38,583 bases of DNA, from the NCBI GenBank assembly GCA_019115805.1, contig DXCW01000041.1, positions 1-38,583 of the forward strand, given 5' to 3'. The notes beneath the pieces were generated by a model that saw only the letters and a program-made list of their open reading frames with translations, made no database searches and was not told the origin of the DNA. The DNA comes from Candidatus Sphingobacterium stercorigallinarum (GTDB lineage: Bacteria > Bacteroidota > Bacteroidia > Sphingobacteriales > Sphingobacteriaceae). Shown here piece by piece: positions 25,214-33,181 of the stretch; the stretch's first letter is position 1; every line of letters starts with the position of its first letter. The position numbers were made by a program, and so were the translations under genes.

Positions 25214-26254
25214 ATGACGAGCACAACGTATTCTTGCACCCCTTCTAAAACCGACACCCAGAGACATCACGTCCCTTTTATTTTCGGCGAGGCATTGTCC
25301 TGTACTTTTGGCTCACAATTCGCCGTCAACCAAGTGGATTTTGAGATTGAGAAAGGTCAGATCACCGCTATCATCGGCGAATCAGGGAGCGGAAAGAGCA
25401 GTTTACTCAAGCTCATTTACGGCCTACTAGAACCTGCACATGGAGAGGTACGCTTTCGCGGTTGGCGAGTCCCCACTCGGCAAGACAAATTGATTCCCGG
25501 CCACGATGATATGAAGTTGGTCTCTCAGGGTTTTGATGACTTGAACACCTATGCTAAAGTTTGGGATAATATTGCTAGCCAGCTCTCCAATACCAATCTA
25601 ACGTTAAAAACCTCCCGCACCCAAGCCGTCTTACAACAGCTGCGCATCGACCAGCTATCAGAAAAACGTGTAGCCGATTTAAGTGGAGGAGAAAAACAGC
25701 GTGTGGCCATTTCAAGAGCATTGATCAACGATCCCGAGGTCCTGTTAATGGACGAACCGTTCAACCAGGTCGATGCCGCTTTCCGTGACCAGCTACAACA
25801 AGACATTCGGGAAATTGTGGAAAAGACGGGGCTGACGGTGATTCTTGTCTCCCACGACCCTGCCGAGGTGTTAGCGATGGCCGATAAACTTATCGTGATG
25901 CGAAAAGGAAAAATTGTGGATCAAGGCCGCCCCACGGATTTATATTATCGTCCAGACACCGCATATACTGCCCGTTTGCTGGCAAAAAGCAATGTATTAA
26001 CCAGCACGGAAGCGGAAAAGCTGGGGATTGACAGCGAACAACGCGTCATTGTTCACCAAGAACACATTCAAGCTGTTCCAAGTCAAGACGGAGCCTACTG
26101 GATTAAAGATGTGCGTTTTCGCGGTTTTTATAATGAAATCATCGCAGGTGATCAGGACCTGACAATCCATTTTATCGCCTATCCGGTAGGGAAATTCCAA
26201 AAAGGCGATCGAATAGCACTCCGAATTACCGACTTCCACCCACTCCCTAAATAG
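25214..26254 (+). CDS. ABC transporter ATP-binding protein with TOBE-like tail
   Basis: A 346-residue ATPase of the PotA/FbpC/MalK type. Visible are Walker A GESGSGKSS (about 56), Q-loop LVSQGFDDL, signature LSGGEKQRVAISRAL (about 155), Walker B VLLMDEPFNQVD, and H-loop LVSHD (about 215). Residues from about 260 to the end form a TOBE-like regulatory domain (VIVHQEHIQAV, GDRIALRITDFHPL). Such ATPases drive importers of polyamines, iron, molybdate or sugars, but no permease or binding protein lies in the window. It is convergent with the esterase gene; the two stops overlap by 8 bp. Confidence 0.88.
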   Translation: MTSTTYSCTPSKTDTQRHHVPFIFGEALSCTFGSQFAVNQVDFEIEKGQITAIIGESGSGKSSLLKLIYGLLEPAHGEVRFRGWRVPTRQDKLIPGHDDMKLVSQGFDDLNTYAKVWDNIASQLSNTNLTLKTSRTQAVLQQLRIDQLSEKRVADLSGGEKQRVAISRALINDPEVLLMDEPFNQVDAAFRDQLQQDIREIVEKTGLTVILVSHDPAEVLAMADKLIVMRKGKIVDQGRPTDLYYRPDTAYTARLLAKSNVLTSTEAEKLGIDSEQRVIVHQEHIQAVPSQDGAYWIKDVRFRGFYNEIIAGDQDLTIHFIAYPVGKFQKGDRIALRITDFHPLPK

Positions 26255-27128
26255 CCGGATTTCCTCCATCGTCGAGGGCCTCTATCCATTGTATCATTGC
26301 CGCAAACCAATCCCGATTATCGGTGGGGTTGATGAGTCCAAATCCGTGCCCTCCTTTGTCGTAAGTAAAAAGCGTACTGGCCACCCCATTCTTCTGCAAA
26401 GCCTGCTGATATCGATACGAGTTTTCAATCGGCACCGTTAGATCATCCTTAGCACTCATCAAAAAAGTAGGTGGTGTGTTTTTATCCACCTGCAATTCTA
26501 GGGAAAATAAAGCTACGTCATTCGCTCCTGGCGCCGGTCCGATCAGGTTATTCTTTGAGCCTTTATGCGTGATTTCATCGTCCATGGAGACCACCGGATA
26601 GCAGAGTACCGATACATCAGGGCGCAAATTGCGTCCACTTAAAGACGCGGTTTGTGGACGATCATAGTGATTCGATAAACTACCGGCCAAATGCCCACCA
26701 GCCGAAAAGCCGATGACAACAATTTTTTTACCTGCGTGCAACTCTCGGATATGACTCAAAGCAACTTGTCCATCTTGGAGTGGGCCAAAACGCTTGTCCT
26801 TCATGGTCTGGACACTGGGCAAACGGTAGTACAACACGTAGGCCGAATAACCAACCTGATTTAAACGTGCAGCCACATCGTGCCCCTCATGAGCTATGGC
26901 AACTCCACTATACCCACCACCAGGAATGACTAAAAACACGAGCTCTTTGTCTTGTTCCGGCAACACATACGGATACAATTTAGGCGTCTCCTGATCGGAA
27001 AGCTCGCTGCTGTCCCTCAACGACCCAGGTATCTCATTATTCTGGTATAACAAACGCATAGCTTGGGTTTGTTGAGCTTCAGATTGGAGTGTAAGCATAC
27101 TTAAAATTAAAAGGGTAAGTAATCTCAT
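26247..27128 (-). CDS. Exported alpha/beta hydrolase (acetyl-esterase-like)
   Basis: The 293-residue product has a signal peptide (about 1-19, LQSEAQQ) and an alpha/beta-hydrolase fold: oxyanion region VIPGGGYSGVA, nucleophile elbow GFSAGGHLAGS (Ser), acid region SAKDDLTVPIENS, and the catalytic His in KGGHGFG. This set is typical of the acetylxylan-esterase/BD-FAE group that removes acetyl or feruloyl groups from plant polysaccharides, acting in the periplasm. It starts 4 bp after the alanine dehydrogenase stop, so it is probably cotranscribed, although a metabolic link is not evident. Confidence 0.86.
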   Translation of the reverse strand: MRLLTLLILSMLTLQSEAQQTQAMRLLYQNNEIPGSLRDSSELSDQETPKLYPYVLPEQDKELVFLVIPGGGYSGVAIAHEGHDVAARLNQVGYSAYVLYYRLPSVQTMKDKRFGPLQDGQVALSHIRELHAGKKIVVIGFSAGGHLAGSLSNHYDRPQTASLSGRNLRPDVSVLCYPVVSMDDEITHKGSKNNLIGPAPGANDVALFSLELQVDKNTPPTFLMSAKDDLTVPIENSYRYQQALQKNGVASTLFTYDKGGHGFGLINPTDNRDWFAAMIQWIEALDDGGNPAI

Positions 27129-27132
27129 CGCT

Positions 27133-28344
27133 TTATAGATTAGCCATTACAATTAAGTTCAAATCTTTACAAGGAATATTAAAATAATCCGCCATGTCTT
27201 TATTCGTCAAATTGCCATGGTATAAGTAGATCGCGCTACGAATCCCCTGGTTGGCCCAAATCATGTTATTCATCCCGCCACACTCGCCGATCTCCAATAA
27301 AATGGGGGTAAAAATATTGGTTAGCGCATAAGTAGCGGTTCGCGCGACACGCGAGGCAATATTAGGCACACAGTAGTGAATCACATCGTATTTTCGAAAC
27401 ACCGGTTTTTCATGGTTAGTTACCCGTGATGTTTCGAAACAGCCGCCTTGATCAATACTGACATCAATCAGTACTGAATTGGGTTTCATTTTCGAGACCG
27501 TATCTTCGGAAATCAGACAAGGTGTTCGACCGTTCTTCGCGCGGACCGCCCCAATAACCACATCACACGTGCGCACCGCTTTATTAAGCACGATAGGCTG
27601 AATAACCGACGTAAACACGCGGTTTCCCACATTGTTCTGTAAACGACGTAACCGGTACACCGAACTATCAAAAACTTTGACCTGGGCGCCCAAGGCAATG
27701 GCTGTTCGTGCCGCAAACTCACCTACCGTCCCTGCGCCGATAATCACCATTTCTGTTGGAGGAACGCCAGTTACGCCACCGAGCATCAAGCCTTTGCCGT
27801 CGAACACATTTGACAAATATTCTGCGGCTATTAATACCGACGTCGCTCCAACAATCTCACTCATTGCCCGAACCACAGACAGATGCCCCCCTTCGTCTTC
27901 TAAATACTCAAACGACAAAGCGGTTACTTGCTTTCTCATCAGTGCACTGAGCACCTCACGATTCATCAAGGAGGGTTGTTGTGAGCTAAAGAGCACCTGA
28001 CGGCTTCGCATCAAATCAACTTCTTGCAACGTCGGACTAGCGATCTTAATCACCAGATCACATTGATACACTTCCTGCTTATTGTAGACAATTTGCGCGC
28101 CCTGCTCACTATAATGGTGATCCAGAAAATTCGACGCCTCGCCAGCTCCGCTTTCCATCAGTACCTGATGTCCATTCTCCACCAATAGCCCTACAGATAG
28201 CGGCGTGAGCGGAACGCGATTCTCCTGATATGAATTTTCCTTAGGGATACCGATGGTTAGTTGGTCTTTCTTTCGTCCCGTTGCCCATAACGCTTCTTTA
28301 GGCTGTAAGACGCCTTCTCTAGCTAGTTTTGACACTTCTACCAT
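27133..28344 (-). CDS. ald: Alanine dehydrogenase
   Basis: NAD-dependent L-alanine dehydrogenase (403 residues), interconverting alanine and pyruvate plus ammonia. Family features: IGIPKENSYQENRVPLTP (substrate-binding Arg and Lys region), the NAD-binding MVIIGAGTVGEFAARTA near residue 205, VLIDVSIDQGGCFETSR, and HYCVPNIASRVARTATYAL with the conserved Asn/Pro/Arg near the active site. The N-terminus is about 30 residues longer than in Bacillus Ald, which I recall as usual in Bacteroidetes. It is divergent from the CapD-type gene. Confidence 0.93.
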   Translation of the reverse strand: MVEVSKLAREGVLQPKEALWATGRKKDQLTIGIPKENSYQENRVPLTPLSVGLLVENGHQVLMESGAGEASNFLDHHYSEQGAQIVYNKQEVYQCDLVIKIASPTLQEVDLMRSRQVLFSSQQPSLMNREVLSALMRKQVTALSFEYLEDEGGHLSVVRAMSEIVGATSVLIAAEYLSNVFDGKGLMLGGVTGVPPTEMVIIGAGTVGEFAARTAIALGAQVKVFDSSVYRLRRLQNNVGNRVFTSVIQPIVLNKAVRTCDVVIGAVRAKNGRTPCLISEDTVSKMKPNSVLIDVSIDQGGCFETSRVTNHEKPVFRKYDVIHYCVPNIASRVARTATYALTNIFTPILLEIGECGGMNNMIWANQGIRSAIYLYHGNLTNKDMADYFNIPCKDLNLIVMANL

Positions 28345-28383
28345 TTAATTAAACGTAAGATTAGTTAAAATTACATAATAATA

Positions 28384-28416
28384 TTTCAAGAAATAAACCC
28401 TAAAGGATTATATTTG
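28384..28416 (+). promoter_or_regulatory. Promoter of the CapD-type dehydratase gene
   Basis: TATATTTG at 28409-28416 (exact -7 box) and TTTC at 28384-28387 (-33, one mismatch), spacer 21 bp. The start near 28422 gives a leader of about 50 nt. Confidence 0.6.
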
Positions 28417-28470
28417 GTAAATCAACAACGATTCAAGACGCAATTCGATTAATTCACATTGACCTATAGG

Positions 28471-30402
28471 ATGAAGTTACTCAAACCATTAAATCAGATT
28501 AAGATCGTTCCCCGATGGATTATATTCACCTTTGACATTGCCGTATCTACATTCGCGTTTTTTGTGGCCTATCTGCTTCACAGTCAATTCGAACCACAAT
28601 CTTTTGCCTCCCCCGCCATTTCCATCTATTTCCTTTTGTGCATTGGTCTGACTGCCATTTCCTTTTTAATATTCCGCCTGTATAGTGGCATCGTACGCTA
28701 CACAAGCGCGGTGGATTCCATACGTATCTTATCCACTATCGTTTTCACATCCATTACGCTTTTTATTGTAAAACTTCTCTTTGTTGCGTTACAATTTCCA
28801 TACAGCCTTCCAACGGACTTAATTATCATTTATGCACTTTTCGCTTTCACGGGACTCACTACCTATAGAACGTGCATTAAGATTTTCTTTCAATATACCA
28901 AATCCACCCGAAACGGTCGCAAGAATGCGGTAGTCTACGGGGCCGGCGATCTCGGCATTGCTGTAAAACGAACCTTCGAGCACGATTTCCGATCCGAGAA
29001 AGTCATCGTGGCATACATAGACGACAACGAAGAGAAAGTAGGAAAATCGATTGACGGGCTGAAAATATACCGTTCCAGAGACTTCGCTCGCGTTATCAAA
29101 AAATTCGGAGTGGATGAGCTGATTATCGCCACGGCAAACATTGACGTTGAGACAAAGGATCAGGTCATTGACATGGCCTTGGAGAACAATGTCACGGTGC
29201 TGACGTTACCGCCAGTGAACAAAATCATCAATGGTGACCTTTCGCCAGCGCAAATCAAGCAAATCCGGATCGAAGACTTGCTGGAGCGTGCACCCATCCA
29301 AATTTCGAATAAGAAACTACTCGACCAACTTAAGGGTAAGCGGGTATTGGTTACCGGTGCTGCGGGATCCATCGGCAGCGAAATCTCCAAACAACTCGGT
29401 CGGTATGAGCCGCAGATGATTATCCTTTGTGACCAAGCGGAATCACCCCTGCATAATTTGCAACTTGATTTGCAAGATCAGTTTAAAAATCAAATTTACC
29501 ACACCTTCATCGCTGACATTCGTAGTGAGCAACGTATGCGCTTGCTATTTGAGACCTTCAAACCGCATTACGTCTATCACGCCGCGGCTTACAAGCATGT
29601 ACCGATGATGGAAAACCACCCCAGCGAGGGCGTTCGGACCAATGTCTTCGGCACGCATTTGCTGGCTAATCTCGCGGTTGAATTCAGCGTACAAAAATTC
29701 GTTTTCGTGTCCACGGACAAGGCGGTTAACCCAACTAATGTCATGGGGGCTACCAAACGAATCGCCGAAAAATACGTGCAGTCGTTTAACAATTTCCTAG
29801 AGCGACAAAACCTGACCTCCACCCGGTTTATTACCACGAGGTTCGGGAATGTATTGGGTTCTAACGGTTCGGTCATTCCGCGTTTTAAAGATCAAATTGA
29901 AAAAGGTGGCCCGGTAACCGTTACCCATCCCGATATCACACGTTACTTTATGACAATTCCAGAAGCGTGTCAACTCGTCATTGAAGCTGGGAATATGGGC
30001 AATGGTGGCGAAATTTTTGTCTTCGATATGGGGAAATCCGTAAAGATAGTCGATCTAGCTAAAAAAATGATTCGCCTTTCTGGACTCACGCCCTTCAAGG
30101 ATATAGACATTAAGTTTACCGGCTTACGTCCTGGAGAAAAGCTATACGAGGAATTATTGAATGATCTGGAAAACACGTTGCCTACGCACCACGAGAAAAT
30201 CATGATTGCGAAAGTACGTGACAATGATTTCGAATTGGTGAAGAATGAACTCCAAGTGCTATCCAAGGCACTCGAATTAAACAACAATAGCCATGTGGTA
30301 CGTCAGATGAAACTCATGGTGCCCGAATTTAAAAGCCAAAACTCTATATACGAGCAATTGGATAAAGAAAATTTAATCGATATCAATCCACAGACTTCCT
30401 AA
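28471..30402 (+). CDS. Membrane UDP-sugar 4,6-dehydratase/epimerase (CapD/WbpM type)
   Basis: A 643-residue inner-membrane enzyme for O-antigen or capsule sugars. Four transmembrane segments lie in the first ~130 residues, then a CoA-binding-like domain (NAVVYGAGDLGIAVKR), then a catalytic SDR domain from about 290: VTGAAGSIGSEISKQL, HAAAYKHVPMMENHP, the catalytic FVSTDKAVNPTNVMGATKR (Met in place of Tyr, as known for this family), and TGLRPGEKLYEELL. WbpM, PglF and FlaA1 relatives make 4-keto-6-deoxy UDP-sugars. The ATG at 28471 is preferred to a TTG at 28459. It probably acts with a surface polysaccharide locus elsewhere. Confidence 0.93.
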   Translation: MKLLKPLNQIKIVPRWIIFTFDIAVSTFAFFVAYLLHSQFEPQSFASPAISIYFLLCIGLTAISFLIFRLYSGIVRYTSAVDSIRILSTIVFTSITLFIVKLLFVALQFPYSLPTDLIIIYALFAFTGLTTYRTCIKIFFQYTKSTRNGRKNAVVYGAGDLGIAVKRTFEHDFRSEKVIVAYIDDNEEKVGKSIDGLKIYRSRDFARVIKKFGVDELIIATANIDVETKDQVIDMALENNVTVLTLPPVNKIINGDLSPAQIKQIRIEDLLERAPIQISNKKLLDQLKGKRVLVTGAAGSIGSEISKQLGRYEPQMIILCDQAESPLHNLQLDLQDQFKNQIYHTFIADIRSEQRMRLLFETFKPHYVYHAAAYKHVPMMENHPSEGVRTNVFGTHLLANLAVEFSVQKFVFVSTDKAVNPTNVMGATKRIAEKYVQSFNNFLERQNLTSTRFITTRFGNVLGSNGSVIPRFKDQIEKGGPVTVTHPDITRYFMTIPEACQLVIEAGNMGNGGEIFVFDMGKSVKIVDLAKKMIRLSGLTPFKDIDIKFTGLRPGEKLYEELLNDLENTLPTHHEKIMIAKVRDNDFELVKNELQVLSKALELNNNSHVVRQMKLMVPEFKSQNSIYEQLDKENLIDINPQTS

Positions 30403-30419
30403 TTATTTTCCGGAATGTA

Positions 30420-30449
30420 TTGCAAGTATTCTTTAAAAGTGTATTTTTG
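30420..30449 (+). promoter_or_regulatory. Promoter of the TPR protein gene
   Basis: TATTTTTG at 30442-30449 (exact -7 box) with TTG at 30420-30422 and a 19-bp spacer; leader of about 20 nt. Confidence 0.6.
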
Positions 30450-30475
30450 CGTTCCGTAATCTATTCAAACAAAGA

Positions 30476-31153
30476 ATGTCACAAAATAAAAGTAACGTTT
30501 CTTCAACTGCCCACACAGGCCCAAAGAAGTCTTTCTTTCAAGAAAACGAAAGAAGTATCACCTTTATCGTAGCCGGGATTATCGTATTAATCTTACTGTA
30601 TTTCGGATACCAAAGACTTTATTTAGCACCCCGAGCGGAAAAAGCGGCCAATCAAATGTATCAGGCTGAATATTACGCGACTATTGATTCGCTTCAAAGC
30701 AAAGCCATCCAGGGAGACGGTTCTTTCCCCGGTTTTAAAGAAATTGCCGAAGAATATTCCAACACCAAATCTGCTAACATTGCCAACGCATATCTAGGCG
30801 GTCTATATCTTCGTCAGAAAGATTTCCAACAAGCGATTACTCATCTAGAAAAATATACGGAAACCGGTAGTGAGGTCCTCGACCCACTGGTCATTGGCTT
30901 ATTGGGAGACGCTTATTCAGAAGAAAAAATCTACGATAAAGCTGCAAATTTTTACAAAAAAGCAGCAGAGAAGTCAAGTAACATCTATACCTCTCCCATG
31001 TTTTTACGGAAATTGGGACTCGTTTATGAAGAGCTTCAAGATTTTGCAAAAGCAGAAGCGGCGTACCAGAAAATTCATAACGATTTTCCTGAAAGCGCAG
31101 AGGCCACAACCATCGAGAGCTTTATTGCTCGGGTTCAAGCCAAGCAGAAGTAG
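30476..31153 (+). CDS. TPR-repeat membrane protein (YfgM-like)
   Basis: The 225-residue protein has a polar N-terminal tail (1-30), one transmembrane segment (about 32-50: ITFIVAGIIVLILLYFGY) and a periplasmic stretch of TPR helices (ANAYLGGLYLRQKDFQQAIT, LLGDAYSEEKIYDKAANFYK, KLGLVYEELQDFAKAEAAYQ). This is the layout of YfgM, a SecYEG-associated chaperone factor, and of the TPR proteins I recall near ribH in Bacteroidetes. The function here is inferred only as protein-protein contact at the inner membrane. It is followed by a terminator, then ribH. Confidence 0.85.
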   Translation: MSQNKSNVSSTAHTGPKKSFFQENERSITFIVAGIIVLILLYFGYQRLYLAPRAEKAANQMYQAEYYATIDSLQSKAIQGDGSFPGFKEIAEEYSNTKSANIANAYLGGLYLRQKDFQQAITHLEKYTETGSEVLDPLVIGLLGDAYSEEKIYDKAANFYKKAAEKSSNIYTSPMFLRKLGLVYEELQDFAKAEAAYQKIHNDFPESAEATTIESFIARVQAKQK

Positions 31154-31185
31154 TCTTTAATCTGCTAGAGATCAAAGCAATGCTC

Positions 31186-31214
31186 TTGCAGGAAAAATAT
31201 TTTGCTTAACTTTG
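31186..31214 (+). promoter_or_regulatory. Promoter of ribH
   Basis: TAACTTTG at 31207-31214 (exact -7 box) and TTG at 31186-31188, spacer 18 bp. The start would be near 31218, at the first base pairs of the next hairpin. Confidence 0.6.
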
Positions 31215-31216
31215 TG

Positions 31217-31243
31217 GGCTACCAAGGGGTAGCCATTTTTTTT
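31217..31243 (+). terminator. Terminator between the TPR gene and ribH
   Basis: GGCTACC (31217-31223), loop AAGG, GGTAGCC (31228-31234), then A and eight T. It ends 14 bp before the ribH ATG and begins just after the ribH promoter box, so it may attenuate ribH as well as end the TPR transcript. Confidence 0.85.
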
Positions 31244-31257
31244 AGAAAGATATAAGT

Positions 31258-31746
31258 ATGTCTAGTACCTTAAAAAATCTATCCGACTTTTCCCACTTAG
31301 AAGTGGAGCGCGCAGAAGGATTAAAATTCGCGATCGTGGTGTCACAATGGAATGCCGAAATTACTGGCGCCCTATTGCAAGGTGCCTACGATTGCTTGCT
31401 GGCACATGGCGCAAATCAAGAAGATATCACAACGATTCAAGTTCCAGGAAGCTACGAACTTATTTCCGGAAGTGACTTGGTCTTAAGAGATGCTTCATTG
31501 GATGCAGTGATCACCTTGGGCTGCGTCATTCAAGGTGAAACCAGACATTTTGATTTTATCTGCCAGGGTGTGGCCAGCGGAGTCGCACAAGTTGGTATCA
31601 AATACAACAAACCTGTAATTTTCGGTGTACTCACAACAGACAATCTGCAGCAAGCTCAAGAGCGTGCTGGTGGGAAGCACGGTAATAAAGGCGAAGAAGC
31701 TGCCGTCACAGCGATACAAATGGCACACATCCACCGAAACTTTTAA
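31258..31746 (+). CDS. ribH: 6,7-dimethyl-8-ribityllumazine synthase
   Basis: Penultimate enzyme of riboflavin synthesis, forming capsids of pentamers in the cytosol. The 162-residue product has FAIVVSQWNAEIT (substrate Trp/Asn), the VPGSYEL motif, GCVIQGETRHFDFIC with the catalytic His, and FGVLTTDNLQQAQERAGGKH near the C-terminus, all family diagnostic. No other rib genes are nearby and no FMN riboswitch was seen upstream; the leader is a short hairpin directly after the promoter. Confidence 0.97.
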   Translation: MSSTLKNLSDFSHLEVERAEGLKFAIVVSQWNAEITGALLQGAYDCLLAHGANQEDITTIQVPGSYELISGSDLVLRDASLDAVITLGCVIQGETRHFDFICQGVASGVAQVGIKYNKPVIFGVLTTDNLQQAQERAGGKHGNKGEEAAVTAIQMAHIHRNF

Positions 31747-31820
31747 GGGTGGCTTGACAACAGGAGGTTAGCCGTCAGATACGTGTTCATAACAATATTC
31801 AAAACACATCTGTACAACAA

Positions 31821-31846
31821 AAGTTAAATTAACAGGCGTTTAACTT
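31821..31846. repeat. Short inverted repeat before the exported protein gene
   Basis: AAGTTAAA (31821-31828) and TTTAACTT (31839-31846) are inverted copies around a 10-nt centre, about 70 bp before the ATG at 31917. Possible operator or weak hairpin; no T-run follows. Confidence 0.3.
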
Positions 31847-31916
31847 CCTCTTCATGAGCAGCACCTTCCCAAAAAATTCGAAGAAGGTCGCTCTATTTTT
31901 CACCAAAATCAGAAAT

Positions 31917-32636
31917 ATGACGAATCACAAAAGTATAGTTCGCTATATTTATATGCTATTGATTCTATGTAGCATCGCTCCCTTCAATCTTTCTGGCCAA
32001 AACAACAGTTTTACAGAAAAGATTTGGGAAGGAATCGGCGGTAAAACCAATTGGGACAACACCCGATACATTATGTTTACCGTCGCCGGGAATGAGAAAC
32101 ATCCCGAAATATCGGGGAGCCGAAAATTCCTTGTGGACCGTACCGCTGGGAACCTGCGCTTCGAAGGACGATTGAAAAATCAAAATGTCGTTGCGTTGCT
32201 AAACGCCCATAGTGGTGATCTTCAACACATCTATACGGAAAGCGGTGCTGAAATGGAAACCGAAGACTACCGCGACATCATCCCGGCCTTGATCGATCAA
32301 TACACCATCGACTTCAAGATACTTTCATTGCCTGTTAGCTTACTATCCTCCAGTATGACCGGGCAGCCAGATAGTAAAATATTAAATGCAGAGAAAATGC
32401 TACGATTCGAGTTCAATAGCTTTTTAGGAGATGCTGGCGCCTTTTATATTAGTGAAGATACCGGATTACTTCGGCGCATGGAATTTGACGGTAAATCCTA
32501 TATCGTAGATGGACACCGCGATGTGGGGAACGGCCTGATTCTCCCTACCGTCCTAAAAGGATCCACCGACAGTGTGACGTACCAAAAAGTCGCTTCTTTC
32601 ACCGAAATGGAACCCGAGAAATTTACCGAGTTTTAA
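31917..32636 (+). CDS. Exported protein of unknown function
   Basis: No family is recognised with certainty. From the ATG at 31917 the protein has 239 residues with a hydrophobic signal segment (SIVRYIYMLLILCSIAPFNL, cleavage near SGQ). The mature part reads like a LolA-like half barrel: WEGIGGKTNWDNTRYIMFTV, FLVDRTAGNLRFEG, LRFEFNSFLGDAGAFYI and GNGLILPTVLKGS resemble outer-membrane lipoprotein-sorting-like folds that bind acyl chains; this is a weak, pattern-level idea. An earlier in-frame ATG at 31854 would put 21 basic residues before the signal and is less likely. Single gene, ended by its own terminator. Confidence 0.65.
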   Translation: MTNHKSIVRYIYMLLILCSIAPFNLSGQNNSFTEKIWEGIGGKTNWDNTRYIMFTVAGNEKHPEISGSRKFLVDRTAGNLRFEGRLKNQNVVALLNAHSGDLQHIYTESGAEMETEDYRDIIPALIDQYTIDFKILSLPVSLLSSSMTGQPDSKILNAEKMLRFEFNSFLGDAGAFYISEDTGLLRRMEFDGKSYIVDGHRDVGNGLILPTVLKGSTDSVTYQKVASFTEMEPEKFTEF

Positions 32637-32669
32637 TACGGTTTTACGAAAAATATAACCAAGGAATCG

Positions 32670-32705
32670 ATCAGCCGCATCGTTAAAATGACGCGGCTGA
32701 TTTTT
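32670..32705 (+). terminator. Rho-independent terminator after the exported protein gene
   Basis: ATCAGCCGC (32670-32678) pairs perfectly with GCGGCTGAT (32693-32701), followed by TTTT. The remainder up to the tRNA holds only the tRNA promoter. Confidence 0.85.
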
Positions 32706-32804
32706 ATTAAACAAGAATTTCTTACAAAAATCGCTTGCGAAAGGCGTTGGTTTATCGGTATGCTGGGTTTATGTGGTTTAAGACTTGTTATTTCGTTTTT
32801 TTTA

Positions 32805-32836
32805 TTTGTCTTTATTAAAAGATAATCATATATTTG
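32805..32836 (+). promoter_or_regulatory. Promoter of tRNA-Glu
   Basis: TTTG at 32805-32808 and TATATTTG at 32829-32836 with a 20-bp spacer, the same consensus pair and spacing as at the TPP riboswitch. Confidence 0.75.
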
Positions 32837-32852
32837 CACACCGAATTACAAC

Positions 32853-32924
32853 GGCCCGTTCGTCTAGGGGTTAGGACGCAAGATTTTCATTCTTGAAACA
32901 GGGGTTCGATTCCCCTACGGGCTA
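32853..32924 (+). tRNA. tRNA-Glu (anticodon UUC)
   Basis: A full cloverleaf: acceptor stem GGCCCGT/ACGGGCT, D arm in GTCTAGGGGTTAGGAC, anticodon arm CAAGA-TTTTCAT-TCTTG with TTC at 34-36, and T arm GGGGTTCGATTCCCC. The discriminator is A, and CCA is not encoded. A strong terminator and then an integrase remnant follow, so its 3' end may be an attachment site. Confidence 0.97.
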
Positions 32925-32949
32925 CAGATCTTGAGATCAAAACATACCA

Positions 32950-32984
32950 AAACGCTGTAAATTAAATGTTTGCAGCGTTTTTTG
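32950..32984 (+). terminator. Terminator of tRNA-Glu
   Basis: AAACGCTGTAAA (32950-32961) pairs with TTTGCAGCGTTT (32969-32980), one T-G wobble, 7-nt loop, then TTTG. It starts 25 bp after the tRNA. Confidence 0.85.
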
Positions 32985-33022
32985 TTTTGTCGGATTTTAC
33001 AAAATATTCCCTTTTCCCAATC

Positions 33023-33053
33023 AAAAAGCGAGTCATTCGGTGAGTCGCTTTTT
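33023..33053. terminator. Symmetric hairpin between tRNA-Glu and the integrase remnant
   Basis: AAAAAGCGAGTCA (33023-33035) and TGAGTCGCTTTTT (33041-33053) pair with one G-G mismatch around TTCGG, giving an A-run on one side and a T-run on the other, as in a bidirectional terminator. A related TGACTCAC follows at 33063-33070. Confidence 0.6.
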
Positions 33054-33181
33054 CAAAACACATGACTCACTGGAAAGTGGTTGATCTTTTTATTGATTTA
33101 TTGACAACCTATTAAGAAATTGGACATCTTGATTTCGTTAAGCTGCAAGGCCAAGTTTGTTACACTTAAATGGTTAAAATC

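Noticed and set aside
32633..32839. Short minus-strand frame before tRNA-Glu
   Set aside because: It runs through a terminator and the tRNA promoter and has no family resemblance.
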